A DNA stretch of 20,985 bases, taken from contig JBMNVL010000021.1 in the NCBI GenBank assembly GCA_050946775.1, forward strand, positions 1 to 20,985, given 5' to 3'. The translations under genes and the position numbers were made by a program. How positions within the stretch are numbered: position 1 is the stretch's first letter; every line of letters starts with the position of its first letter. This document shows positions 1-6,895 of this stretch, in pieces. Source of the DNA: UMGS1474 sp050946775. Lineage in GTDB: Bacteria; Bacillota; Clostridia; Oscillospirales; Acutalibacteraceae. The notes below the pieces were generated by a model that saw only the letters and a program-made list of their open reading frames with translations, made no database searches and was not told the origin of the DNA.

Positions 1-946
1 CGAAAATGGAGATCAGGATGTTTTCCTCGTCCATTCCGGTCAGCGCCACGAAGGCGTCGACCGAGCCCAGGCCTTCTTCGAGCAGCAGCTCCTGCTGCGC
101 GCCGTCCCCGTGGATGATCACCGCCTTGGGCAGCAGCTCGCTGAGTTCCCGGCAGTGCTCCAGATCCTTTTCAATCAGCCGTACCCCGTGGCCGCCGGCG
201 GTCAGTTGCTTGGCCAGATAATACGCCGTGCGGGAACCGCCCAGGATCATCACGCTGCGCGCCTGGCGCTGCAGTTGATTGGTTTCCCGCAGCAGCTTTT
301 GCAGCTCGGTGGGGGTGGCGGTCAATCCGATCTTGTCGCCCGCCTGCAGGATAAAACTGCCGTCGGGGATATACACGTCGTCGCCCCGCTGCACCACGCC
401 GACCAGCACGTTGGCCTTGAACTTTTTGCGCAGATCGCTCAGCCGCATCCCGTTGAGAGGGGAATCCAGCTTGAGCCGCAGCTCGATCATCTCAAAATTG
501 CGTCTGGAAAAGGTCTCGATCTTGTCCGCGGAAGGGAAACGCAGCAGATTGAACAGCTCCTGCGCCGCCAGCAGATCAGGATTGATCGCCATGGACAGGC
601 CGAGCTGCTGCTTGATGAAATTCAGACTGCGGTCGTTGTATTCGGGGTTGCGGATGCGGGCGATGGTGTGTTCGGCGCCCATCCGGCCGGCCATATAGCA
701 GCTGAGCATATTCAGCTCGTCCGATCCGGTGACCGCCACGAACAGCTGAGCCGACGCGATGCCGGCTTCGTCAAGGGTGTCGCAGTCGGCGGCGTTGCCG
801 GTCACGGCGATCACGTCGTAAATATTGGTCAGGCGTCCCAGGACCGCCGGGTCGTTGTCGATGGCGACGACGTCGTGTCCCTCCTGAGCCAGACTGGCGA
901 CGATGGCGGTGCCGATCTTGCCGCAGCCGGCTACCAGAATTCTCAT
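1..946 (-). CDS. trkA: Trk-type potassium uptake regulator TrkA (3' end cut by window edge)
   Basis: This is the cytoplasmic NAD(H)-binding regulatory subunit of a Trk/Ktr potassium transporter; it gates the membrane subunit TrkH. About 315 codons are visible, and the C-terminus lies beyond the left edge (the family is usually about 450 residues). The translation begins MRILVAGCGKIGTAIV, a Rossmann GxGxxG motif at residues 7-12, with an acidic residue after strand 2 (VVAIDND). A TrkA-C-like segment follows around residues 140-215. A second Rossmann repeat starts near residue 229 (SVMILGGSRTAYYLAKQL), so this is the two-domain TrkA form rather than single-domain KtrA. The ATG at 946 is preceded by GGAGGG with 8-base spacing, and a promoter lies just upstream. 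The partner trkH is not in view and may lie beyond the edge. The family call is firm; transport partner and ligand are inferred. Confidence 0.93.
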   Translation of the reverse strand, partial: MRILVAGCGKIGTAIVASLAQEGHDVVAIDNDPAVLGRLTNIYDVIAVTGNAADCDTLDEAGIASAQLFVAVTGSDELNMLSCYMAGRMGAEHTIARIRNPEYNDRSLNFIKQQLGLSMAINPDLLAAQELFNLLRFPSADKIETFSRRNFEMIELRLKLDSPLNGMRLSDLRKKFKANVLVGVVQRGDDVYIPDGSFILQAGDKIGLTATPTELQKLLRETNQLQRQARSVMILGGSRTAYYLAKQLTAGGHGVRLIEKDLEHCRELSELLPKAVIIHGDGAQQELLLEEGLGSVDAFVALTGMDEENILISIF

Positions 947-980
947 GTCCGTTTCCCTCCGCTTACCGTTATGCCCCCAT

Positions 981-1009
981 AGTGTACCACTTTTTCTTCG
1001 CGTTTGCAA
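981..1009 (-). promoter_or_regulatory. Sigma-A-type promoter for trkA
   Basis: On the minus strand there is a -35 TTGCAA (1004-1009) and a -10 TACACT (981-986) separated by exactly 17 bases. Each box matches consensus at four of six positions. The predicted transcription start is about 30 bases before the trkA ATG. It lies downstream of the dapB terminator, so trkA appears to be an independent transcription unit. Confidence 0.6.
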
Positions 1010-1028
1010 GTGCCGCGAACAAGTGGGC

Positions 1029-1062
1029 AAAAAAAGATCCGGCGTCTTAGAGACGCCGGATC
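1029..1062 (-). terminator. Intrinsic terminator of the asd-dapA-dapB operon
   Basis: A perfect 12-bp stem (GATCCGGCGTCT, 1036-1047, with 1051-1062) closes a 3-base loop. On the minus strand it is followed by seven T residues (1029-1035). It begins about 10 bases after the dapB stop codon, a textbook Rho-independent terminator. Confidence 0.93.
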
Positions 1063-1072
1063 GAAGACAGGT

Positions 1073-1834
1073 TCAGTTGGCCGCCGCGACCAGATCCTTC
1101 ATGGCGTACAGCCCGGCGGGCTTGCCGATCAAAAACAGAGCGGCGTTGATGGCGCCCACCGCGAAGATCTCCTTGGACATGGCGGTGTGGGACAGGGTCA
1201 GCACCTCGTCCCGCCCGGCGAAAATCACGTCGTGCTCGCCCACGATGGTGCCGCCGCGCACCGAGGAAAACCCGATCTCGGTCTTGCTCCGGGGACGACG
1301 CACCGCGTGGCGGTCAAACACGTACTCCGCCTCGTAGGGCAGAGCTTCTTTCACCGCTTCGCCCAGCATCAGCGCGGTGCCGGAGGGAGCGTCGATCTTG
1401 CGGTTGTGGTGCTTTTCGAGGATCTCCACGTCGAAATCGTTGCCCAGCACCGCCGCCGCCCGTCGGGCCAGATCGGTGAGCAGGCTGATCCCCAGTGACA
1501 TATTGCCGCTGTAGAACACCGGGATCTCCCCGGCCGCCTGCTTGACCAGCGCCACCTGTTCGTCGGAAAGACCGGTGGTGGCGATCACCGCCGGCAGCCG
1601 GTGGGCTTTGGCGTACGCCAGTACCCCCTCCAAAGCCGCCGGGTGGGAAAAATCGATGATCGCGTCGGCTTCCGCGCCGCAGTTGGCGGGATTGGCGTAC
1701 ACCGGAAAGCCGTGGCGGCTTTCGGTGTTGATATCGAAGCCGGCCGCGATCTCGCAGTCGCACCGCTCCTCGACGCATCCGGTGATCACCCGGCCCATTT
1801 TGCCGTTGCATCCGCTCAGGATCAGTCGCGTCAT
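1073..1834 (-). CDS. dapB: 4-hydroxy-tetrahydrodipicolinate reductase DapB
   Basis: DapB reduces the DapA product to tetrahydrodipicolinate with NAD(P)H in the diaminopimelate/lysine pathway (cytoplasm). The 253-residue protein has the nucleotide-binding GCNGKMG motif at residues 8-14. It also carries the family signature EKHHNRKIDAPSGTA around 140-154, with the catalytic His pair 142/143 and substrate-binding Lys146. The SGNMSLG segment (109-115) is also typical. I chose the ATG at 1834 because AAGGA lies about 10 bases upstream of it. An in-frame GTG at 1843 would give MKAM... but sits almost on top of that ribosome binding site. The gene is last in the asd-dapA-dapB unit, 25 bases after dapA, and is followed by a strong terminator. 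Length is normal. Confidence 0.97.
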   Translation of the reverse strand: MTRLILSGCNGKMGRVITGCVEERCDCEIAAGFDINTESRHGFPVYANPANCGAEADAIIDFSHPAALEGVLAYAKAHRLPAVIATTGLSDEQVALVKQAAGEIPVFYSGNMSLGISLLTDLARRAAAVLGNDFDVEILEKHHNRKIDAPSGTALMLGEAVKEALPYEAEYVFDRHAVRRPRSKTEIGFSSVRGGTIVGEHDVIFAGRDEVLTLSHTAMSKEIFAVGAINAALFLIGKPAGLYAMKDLVAAAN

Positions 1835-1859
1835 AGCTTTCACATCCTTGGTGAGAAGA

Positions 1860-2744
1860 TCAGATCAGTCCGTGGGCCTTCAGCGCCGCTTCCACAGCGG
1901 CCTTGCCCTTGTCGTCCATCTCGTACAAAGGCAGACGGCAGGGCCCGACGTTTTGGCCCATCCGGTTGAGGGCTTCCTTGACCGGGATGGGGTTGACGTC
2001 GCAAAACAGCGCGTTGCACAAATCGAGATATTCCAGCTGCAGCGCCCGGCTGCCGTCGGGATCGCCGTTCAGATATTTGGCGCAGATATCGTGCGCCACC
2101 CGCGGCGCCACGTTGGACAGCACCGAGATCACGCCCTTGCCGCCCAGCGACAGGATGGGGACGATCTGGTCGTCGTTGCCGGAATAGATGTCGATGGCGC
2201 ATCCGGCGGCGATCTTGGCCACCGCCGACAGATTGCCGCTGGCCTCCTTGATCCCGACGATGCGGGGATGACGGGCCAGCTCGATCACCGTTTCGGGCTG
2301 GATGGTGACGCCGGTGCGGCTGGGGACGTTGTAAAGGATGATCGGCAGCTCCACCGCGTCGGCGACGGCGGTGAAGTGGGCGATCAGACCCCGCTGGGAG
2401 GTCTTGTTGTAATAGGGGGTGACCAGCAGCAGCGCGTCGGCGCCAGCGGCTTGCGCCTCCTTGGACAGGGCGATGGCGTAGGCGGTGTCGTTGGAGCCGG
2501 TCCCGGCGATCACCGGAACGCGGCCGGCAACCTGTTCCACCGCCGCGCGGATGACCCGAACGTGCTCCTCGTGGTCGAGAGTGGCCGACTCGCCGGTGGT
2601 GCCGCAGGCGATGATGGCGTCGGTGCCGTTTTGCACCTGCCACTCCACGAACGCGCGAAAGCGCTCGTAGTTCACCGTCCCGTCGGCGTTCATCGGGGTG
2701 ACGATGGCGACGCCCGCGCCGGTAAACACGGTTTTGTTTTCCAT
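1860..2744 (-). CDS. dapA: 4-hydroxy-tetrahydrodipicolinate synthase DapA
   Basis: DapA condenses pyruvate with aspartate semialdehyde, the first committed step of diaminopimelate/lysine synthesis. The 294-residue TIM-barrel protein carries the Schiff-base Lys166 (in GIKEASGN), the catalytic Tyr138 (ILYNVPSRTG), and Thr49/Thr50 with Tyr112 of the proton relay. These correspond to the residues known in the E. coli enzyme. The ATG at 2744 follows AAGGAG with 9-base spacing. A longer in-frame extension upstream has no ribosome binding site and does not resemble the family. It lies 41 bases after asd and 25 bases before dapB, so substrate producer, DapA and product consumer are consecutive in one mRNA controlled by the lysine riboswitch. 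Confidence 0.97.
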   Translation of the reverse strand: MENKTVFTGAGVAIVTPMNADGTVNYERFRAFVEWQVQNGTDAIIACGTTGESATLDHEEHVRVIRAAVEQVAGRVPVIAGTGSNDTAYAIALSKEAQAAGADALLLVTPYYNKTSQRGLIAHFTAVADAVELPIILYNVPSRTGVTIQPETVIELARHPRIVGIKEASGNLSAVAKIAAGCAIDIYSGNDDQIVPILSLGGKGVISVLSNVAPRVAHDICAKYLNGDPDGSRALQLEYLDLCNALFCDVNPIPVKEALNRMGQNVGPCRLPLYEMDDKGKAAVEAALKAHGLI

Positions 2745-2785
2745 GCGGATGCACTCCTTACAGAAGAATGAAAGGATCGAAAAGG

Positions 2786-3868
2786 TCAGCGATCCATGTA
2801 CCCTTCGGCGCAAAGCAGCTCGGCCAGAAGGACCGCGCCGCCGGCGGCGCCGCGCAGGGTGTTGTGGGACAGGCCGACGAATTTGTAATCGTACTGGCTG
2901 TCCTCGCGCAGACGGCCCAGCGAGATCGCCATGCCGCCCTCCAGATCCCGGTGCAGACGGGTCTGGGGCATATTGTCTTCCTCAAAATAATGCAGGAACT
3001 GTTTGGGGGCGCTGGGCAGCTCAAGCTCCTGCGGACGGCCGCGGAAGGATTGCCACGCGTCCAGGATCTGCTGCTTGGTCGGCTTGTTTTCAAACCGGAC
3101 GAAGACCGCCGCAAAGTGGCCGTCGGACACCGGCACCCGCAGGCATTGCGCCGTAAAGGCGGGAGTGGCGGCCGGCACGATTTTGCCGCCCTCGATCTTG
3201 CCCCAGATCTTCAGCGGCTCCTGCTCGGATTTTTCCTCCTCGCCGCCGATGTAGGGGATGACGTTGTCCACCATTTCCGGCCAGCGCTCAAAGGTTTTGC
3301 CGGCGCCGGAAATGGCCTGATAGGTGCACACCAATACCTCTTTGACGCCGAATTTGTCCAGCGGGAAGAGAGCGGGAACGTAGCTTTGCAGCGAGCAGTT
3401 GGACTTGACCGCCACGAAGCCCCGTTTGCTGCCCAGCCGCTGGCGCTGCGCCGGGATGATGGCGGCGTGCTCGGGGTTGAGCTCGGGGATGATCATCGGC
3501 ACGTCGGGGGTAAACCGATGAGCCGAGTTGTTGGAGACCACCGGGCATTCCGCCTTGGCGTAAGCCTCCTCCAGCGCGCGGATCTCGTCCTTCTTCATAT
3601 CCACCGCGCAGAAAACAAAGTCCACCTTTGCGGCGACGTCTTCCACCTTGGAGGCGTCCATCACGATCATATCGGCCAGCGATTCCGGCAGGGGCGCTTT
3701 CATCGCCCAGCGATTGCCGATGGCCTCGCGGTAGGTTTTCCCGGCCGAACGGGGACTGGCCGCCAGAGCGGTCACGTGGAACCAGGGGTGGTTTTCCAGC
3801 AGGGTGGCAAAGCGCTGACCGACCATGCCGGTGGCGCCGATGATGCCGACGTTGTACGATTTTGTCAT
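2786..3868 (-). CDS. asd: Aspartate-semialdehyde dehydrogenase, archaeal/fungal-like branch
   Basis: The enzyme converts aspartyl phosphate to aspartate semialdehyde using NADPH, feeding lysine, diaminopimelate, threonine and methionine synthesis. The 360-residue protein has the NADP-binding GATGMVGQ motif (11-18), the nucleophile Cys158 in VKSNCSLQ and the likely catalytic His251 (VSDGHFAAVF). The SNCS-type active site and the overall sequence resemble the archaeal/fungal ASADH branch more than the classical E. coli/Bacillus form; that subfamily placement is from recall and not from an alignment. The ATG at 3868 has AAAGG 9-10 bases upstream. The in-frame ATG at 3877 overlaps that site, so it is less likely. 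This is the first gene of the operon, directly below the lysine riboswitch. Confidence 0.95.
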   Translation of the reverse strand: MTKSYNVGIIGATGMVGQRFATLLENHPWFHVTALAASPRSAGKTYREAIGNRWAMKAPLPESLADMIVMDASKVEDVAAKVDFVFCAVDMKKDEIRALEEAYAKAECPVVSNNSAHRFTPDVPMIIPELNPEHAAIIPAQRQRLGSKRGFVAVKSNCSLQSYVPALFPLDKFGVKEVLVCTYQAISGAGKTFERWPEMVDNVIPYIGGEEEKSEQEPLKIWGKIEGGKIVPAATPAFTAQCLRVPVSDGHFAAVFVRFENKPTKQQILDAWQSFRGRPQELELPSAPKQFLHYFEEDNMPQTRLHRDLEGGMAISLGRLREDSQYDYKFVGLSHNTLRGAAGGAVLLAELLCAEGYMDR

Positions 3869-3895
3869 GTGTTTCATCCTTTCCGGGTTGGCAAG

Positions 3896-3919
3896 AAAAA
3901 AACCGGTTGAAAACCGGCT
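3896..3919 (-). terminator. Riboswitch expression-platform terminator before asd
   Basis: On the minus strand an 8-bp stem (3912-3919 with 3901-3908, one G-U pair) with a 3-base loop runs into a T-run (3896-3902). It lies between the lysine aptamer and the asd ribosome binding site. This is the expected place for a terminator formed when lysine is bound. Confidence 0.85.
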
Positions 3920-4146
3920 GTGACCATACTATAATAGAAAACGCGCCGTGTCGGATCCGCGCGGGATCCGTCGGCGATAGCTCTCCATCACAGTCTGATG
4001 ACAACCGCACGGTTTTTCACCGTGAAGCCAGGTGAGCGTCCATCCCGAGAACGATCCCTTCGGCGCCGCGCCCCTTTCCGTCGCCTTCACCGGCCCGGGA
4101 AACCTCCCGCGGCGTACTGATGATGCGGCGCGCCTCTATCACGCCC
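3920..4146 (-). promoter_or_regulatory. Lysine riboswitch (L box) controlling asd-dapA-dapB
   Basis: Read on the minus strand, the leader contains the L-box landmarks in order. These are GATAGAGGCGCG near 4129-4140, AGTACGCCGCGGGAGG near 4102-4117, GGAAAGGGGCGCGGCGCCGA near 4060-4079, ACCTGGCTTCACG near 4021-4033, and TGATGGAGAGCTATCGCC near 3973-3990. GATAG (4136-4140) pairs with CTATC (3976-3980) to close helix P1. These match the arrangement I recall for the B. subtilis lysC leader. A second hairpin (3952-3958 with 3964-3970) lies between aptamer and terminator. Known L boxes bind lysine and shut off biosynthesis genes. Here that fits the downstream asd-dapA-dapB genes and the intrinsic terminator at 3896-3919. 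I have not worked out the exact antiterminator pairing. Confidence 0.92.
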
Positions 4147-4149
4147 TTG

Positions 4150-4178
4150 ATTATAGCACCGTGCACCGTCCTTGTCAA
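4150..4178 (-). promoter_or_regulatory. Perfect consensus promoter of the lysine operon
   Basis: On the minus strand TTGACA (4173-4178) and TATAAT (4150-4155) are separated by exactly 17 bases. The predicted start near 4143 coincides with the 5' edge of the riboswitch aptamer. A maximal-strength promoter plus riboswitch attenuation suggests control is mainly by lysine sensing. Confidence 0.93.
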
Positions 4179-4206
4179 TTGATTTTTCACGCTTACGGAG
4201 GATTTT

Positions 4207-5232
4207 ATGTATACCCACGATTTCTACTACGACCTGCCCGAGGAGCTGATCGCCCAGCATCCCGAACAGCAGCGGGATCATTCCCGGATGCTGGTGCTCG
4301 ACCGGGACACCGGCGAGTGGCAGGACCGCCACTTTTTCGACCTGCCGGATTATCTGCATCCCGGCGACTGCCTGATCCTCAACGACAGCCGGGTGATCCC
4401 GGCGCGGCTGTACGGCCAGCGCAAGGGCACCGGCGCCCGGGTGGAGCTGCTGCTGCTGCGCGATAAAGGGGACGACGTGTGGGAGGTGCTGGCCGGGCCG
4501 GGCAAAAAAGCCCGTCCGGGGATGACGCTGACCTTCGGCGACGGCAGGCTGGAGGCCGACGTTCTCGAGGTGATCGAGGGCGGCAACCGGCTGGTCAAAT
4601 TCCGGTATGAGGGGCGGTTTTATCCCCTGCTGGAGGAGATCGGGCAGATGCCCTTACCCCATTATATTACCGAGCGGCTGGAGGATGCCGAAAAATATCA
4701 GACGGTCTACGCCCGTCAGCCGGGCTCGGCCGCCGCGCCGACCGCCGGGCTGCATTTTACCCCCGAGCTGCTGGATACCCTGCGCAAGAAGGGGATCGGG
4801 ATCGGCTTCGTTACCCTGCACGTGGGACTGGGCACCTTCCGCCCGGTCAAGGCGGACAAGATCGAGGATCACGTGATGCACAGCGAGCATTACGAGCTGC
4901 CCCCGGAAACGGCGGAGCTGATCAACCGCACCCGGCAAAACGGCGGCCGGGTGATCGCGGTGGGCACCACCAGCTGCCGTACCCTCGAAAGCGTCGGGCT
5001 GACCTACGGAAAAGTGGCGCCGGCCGAAGGCTGGACGAGCATTTTCATCTATCCCGGCTACCGGTTTCAGGTGCTGGACGGGCTGATCACCAACTTCCAT
5101 CTTCCCGAAAGCACCCTGATTATGCTGGTCAGCGCCTTCGCGGGATACGACCACACCATGGCGGCGTATCGCCACGCGGTGGAGGAGCGGTATCGCTTCT
5201 TCTCCTTCGGCGATTGTATGCTGATCGAATAA
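4207..5232 (+). CDS. queA: S-adenosylmethionine:tRNA ribosyltransferase-isomerase QueA
   Basis: QueA transfers and isomerises the ribosyl group of SAM onto preQ1 in the anticodon wobble position, forming epoxyqueuosine in GUN-anticodon tRNAs. The 341-residue length is normal. Family landmarks are NDSRVIPARL (59-68), the PTAGLHFTPELL segment (178 onward), VGTTSCRTLES and TNFHLPESTLIM (295-306). The ATG follows GGAGG with 5-base spacing. The gene is divergent from the lysine operon, whose -35 box ends only 28 bases before this ATG. I see no convincing plus-strand promoter; the short intergenic region or sequence inside the riboswitch DNA must supply one. No hairpin terminator follows. The partners tgt and queG are not in the window. 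Confidence 0.97.
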   Translation: MYTHDFYYDLPEELIAQHPEQQRDHSRMLVLDRDTGEWQDRHFFDLPDYLHPGDCLILNDSRVIPARLYGQRKGTGARVELLLLRDKGDDVWEVLAGPGKKARPGMTLTFGDGRLEADVLEVIEGGNRLVKFRYEGRFYPLLEEIGQMPLPHYITERLEDAEKYQTVYARQPGSAAAPTAGLHFTPELLDTLRKKGIGIGFVTLHVGLGTFRPVKADKIEDHVMHSEHYELPPETAELINRTRQNGGRVIAVGTTSCRTLESVGLTYGKVAPAEGWTSIFIYPGYRFQVLDGLITNFHLPESTLIMLVSAFAGYDHTMAAYRHAVEERYRFFSFGDCMLIE

Positions 5233-5241
5233 AAAAGAGCT

Positions 5242-5270
5242 TTGACGAACGCCGTCGAATATGCTATACT
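5242..5270 (+). promoter_or_regulatory. Sigma-A-type promoter for the VanY-family gene
   Basis: TTGACG (5242-5247) and TATACT (5265-5270) are separated by 17 bases; each box matches consensus at five of six positions. The predicted start near 5277 lies upstream of the GTG at 5308. This rules out a longer reading frame beginning at the TTG inside the -35 box. Confidence 0.85.
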
Positions 5271-5307
5271 ATCGTTTAGATACTACTATATAAGGGAGGG
5301 ATCTGCC

Positions 5308-6144
5308 GTGAGCGAAGGAAGCCGACACGGGAAAAAGCCGTCGGGCGGCAAAAACGGACTGCGGATCGCCGTGGCGGTCTGCTGCTTTCTGGCGGCGGCC
5401 GGCGCCATTCTGCTTTGGGCGCTGATCGGCGGACAGATCCCGCCGGCGTCGTCCGCTCCGGGCGAAACGACCGCGCCGGCGACCACCACCACGACCGCGC
5501 CGCCGACCCGGACCCAGACCCAAACCACCGCGCTCTCTCCGGCGTCGGTGACCCATTACCGGCAAACGCAGCCGCCCGTATGGAGCTTGCTGCTGGTCAA
5601 CAAGTGGAACCGCATCCCCGACGGGTACGAGGATGCGATCACCATCGTCGACTACGACGGCGCCGGCAACCGGATCGACGAGCGGGTCAAAGGCCCGCTG
5701 ATGGAGCTGATCGCCGCCGGGGAAGAGTACCATTTCTGGGGCATGATGCTTTATCGCGACGGCAAGACCCAGCAGGCGTATTTCGACGCCGAGGTGGAGC
5801 GGCAAAAGGCCAAGGGCTTTTCCGATTCCGAGGCGCAGGTGATGGCGGCCAACGAAGTGGTCCGTCCCGGCACCAGCGACCATCAGACCGGCATGGCGAT
5901 CGATCTGATCGGCGGCGATTTTGCCCAGGGGGATTTGGCGTTCGGCGACAGCGAGGCGGGCAAGTGGCTGGCGGCGCATTGCGCCGACTACGGCTTTATC
6001 CTGCGCTATCCCAAGGGAAAAGAAGCGATCACCGGCATGGAATACGAGCCGTGGCACATCCGTTACGTCGGAGTGGAGCACGCCAAAGCGATCATGTCCC
6101 GCGGGCTGACGCTGGAGGAATATCTCGAGCAGCTCGACGGTTGA
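5308..6144 (+). CDS. Membrane-anchored D-alanyl-D-alanine carboxypeptidase, VanY/M15B family
   Basis: This is a zinc D,D-carboxypeptidase-type enzyme expected to trim the terminal D-Ala of peptidoglycan stem peptides outside the membrane. The 278-residue protein has a short basic cytoplasmic start and one hydrophobic segment (about 18-40) acting as signal anchor. A Thr/Pro/Ala-rich linker (about 45-80) follows, then the catalytic domain. The zinc motif SDHQTGMAID places ligands at His192 and Asp199; the later EPWH motif gives Glu247 and zinc ligand His250. The GTG start at 5308 is preceded by GGGAGGG with 7-base spacing and lies downstream of the promoter. It is probably a single-gene unit between queA and infC. 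There is no vanA/vanB-type neighbour, so a housekeeping cell-wall role is more likely than glycopeptide resistance. An L,D- or endopeptidase activity within M15 cannot be excluded. Confidence 0.9.
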   Translation: MSEGSRHGKKPSGGKNGLRIAVAVCCFLAAAGAILLWALIGGQIPPASSAPGETTAPATTTTTAPPTRTQTQTTALSPASVTHYRQTQPPVWSLLLVNKWNRIPDGYEDAITIVDYDGAGNRIDERVKGPLMELIAAGEEYHFWGMMLYRDGKTQQAYFDAEVERQKAKGFSDSEAQVMAANEVVRPGTSDHQTGMAIDLIGGDFAQGDLAFGDSEAGKWLAAHCADYGFILRYPKGKEAITGMEYEPWHIRYVGVEHAKAIMSRGLTLEEYLEQLDG

Positions 6145-6155
6145 AAAAATTTTTC

Positions 6156-6184
6156 TTGACAAACCGGTTTTCATCGGCTATAAT
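6156..6184 (+). promoter_or_regulatory. Perfect consensus promoter of infC-rpmI-rplT
   Basis: TTGACA (6156-6161) and TATAAT (6179-6184) are separated by 17 bases. The -35 box starts 11 bases after the VanY-family stop codon. The predicted start near 6191 begins the attenuator leader of infC. Confidence 0.93.
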
Positions 6185-6190
6185 AGCCGG

Positions 6191-6334
6191 GTAATAAAAC
6201 GAAGCAGAACTGCCTGTTCTCACCCGCGGATTTTGTTCTTAGCGGGTCAATAGCGAAGATCCCCGGCTTTCGGGGTGGGTATCGTTTGCGACACGGGCAG
6301 GTTTCTGTCCGTGTTTTTTGCGTCAATTTTGTTT
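6191..6334 (+). promoter_or_regulatory. Structured attenuator leader of infC, probable L20 leader
   Basis: The untranslated leader holds several helices: AGAAC/GTTCT near 6207-6221, CCCGC (6223-6227) with GCGGG (6242-6246), CCCCG (6261-6265) with CGGGG (6271-6275), and a final terminator hairpin (6291-6314). CTGCC near 6210-6214 can pair with GGCAG in the 5' arm of the terminator, giving a plausible antiterminator. In B. subtilis and relatives, ribosomal protein L20 binds such a leader and promotes premature termination of infC-rpmI-rplT. The position and layout here fit that class, but the L20 site itself was not verified. Confidence 0.72.
6291..6319 (+). terminator. Leader attenuator terminator before infC
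   Basis: A 10-bp stem (ACACGGGCAG with CTGTCCGTGT, one G-U pair) and 4-base loop are followed by six T residues (6314-6319). It lies between the promoter and the infC ribosome binding site, so it is an attenuator rather than the end of an operon. Confidence 0.9.
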
Positions 6335-6345
6335 GGAGGTGTTGG

Positions 6346-6867
6346 ATCATCGCAACCAAGGAACTGCAGATCAACGAGCAAATCCGGGACGAAGAGATTC
6401 GTGTGATCGACGATCAAGGCGGCCAGTTGGGGATCATGTCGGCGCGGCAGGCGCAGGCGATCGCCGACGAGCGACAGCTCGACCTGGTCAAGATCTCGCC
6501 TGCGGCCAAGCCGCCGGTGTGCAAGATCATGGACTATGGCAAATACCGCTTTGAGCAGGCCAAACGGGAAAAGGAAGCCCGCAAAAACCAGCGGGTGGTC
6601 GAGATCAAGGAGATCCGCCTGTCGCTGAACATCGACGTGGCCGATTTCCAGACCAAGGCGCGCCACGCGACGAAATTCCTGCAGGCCGGCAACAAGGTCA
6701 AGGTTTCGATCCGTTTCCGCGGCCGCGAAATGGGCCATCCCGAGATCGGGCTGGAAACCATGAAACGGTTTGCCGAGGTTTGCGCCGAGGTGGGCGCGGT
6801 TGAAAAACCTGCCAAGATGGAAGGACGTCAGATGCTGATGTTCCTGGCTCCCAAAGCCGCCAAATAA
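6346..6867 (+). CDS. infC: Translation initiation factor IF-3, with ATC start codon
   Basis: IF-3 binds the 30S subunit, prevents premature 50S joining and checks start-codon/initiator tRNA pairing. The protein (173 residues from this start) has the N-terminal domain (KELQINEQIRDEEIRVID), a basic linker rich in Lys/Arg, and the C-terminal domain (FRGREMGHPEIGLETMKRFAE). Length is normal. No ATG, GTG or TTG occurs in frame near the start. GGAGG (6335-6339) is followed by two consecutive ATC codons at 6346 and 6349, with spacings of 6 and 9. Rare AUU/AUC starts on infC are known in bacteria, where IF-3 represses its own translation by discriminating against them. I chose the first ATC; the second is possible. 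It is first in infC-rpmI-rplT. Confidence 0.94.
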   Translation: MIATKELQINEQIRDEEIRVIDDQGGQLGIMSARQAQAIADERQLDLVKISPAAKPPVCKIMDYGKYRFEQAKREKEARKNQRVVEIKEIRLSLNIDVADFQTKARHATKFLQAGNKVKVSIRFRGREMGHPEIGLETMKRFAEVCAEVGAVEKPAKMEGRQMLMFLAPKAAK

Positions 6868-6895
6868 ACCGTCAATTATTAAGGAGGAACAAACC

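Noticed and set aside
110..982. Plus-strand open frame covering most of the trkA region
   Set aside because: It is antisense to the TrkA gene, which has two recognisable Rossmann repeats, a ribosome binding site and a promoter.
4032..4466. Plus-strand open frame across the lysine riboswitch into queA
   Set aside because: The DNA is explained by the riboswitch on the other strand and by queA in another frame; no ribosome binding site.
5242..5307. N-terminal extension of the VanY-family protein from a TTG at 5242
   Set aside because: That TTG is part of the -35 box; the predicted transcript starts after it, and the GTG at 5308 has a good ribosome binding site.
5308..6144. Vancomycin resistance locus suggested by the VanY-type domain
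   Set aside because: No vanH, vanA/B, vanX or vanRS neighbours; single-gene VanY-like enzymes are common in Firmicutes.
6141..6157. Terminator after the VanY-family gene (A-run followed by T-run)
   Set aside because: The pairing would be only A-T with almost no loop; the sequence is better read as the UP/-35 region of the infC promoter.
6286..6345. Upstream start of infC at 6286
   Set aside because: It would translate the attenuator hairpin and its T-run, has no ribosome binding site and adds residues not seen in IF-3.
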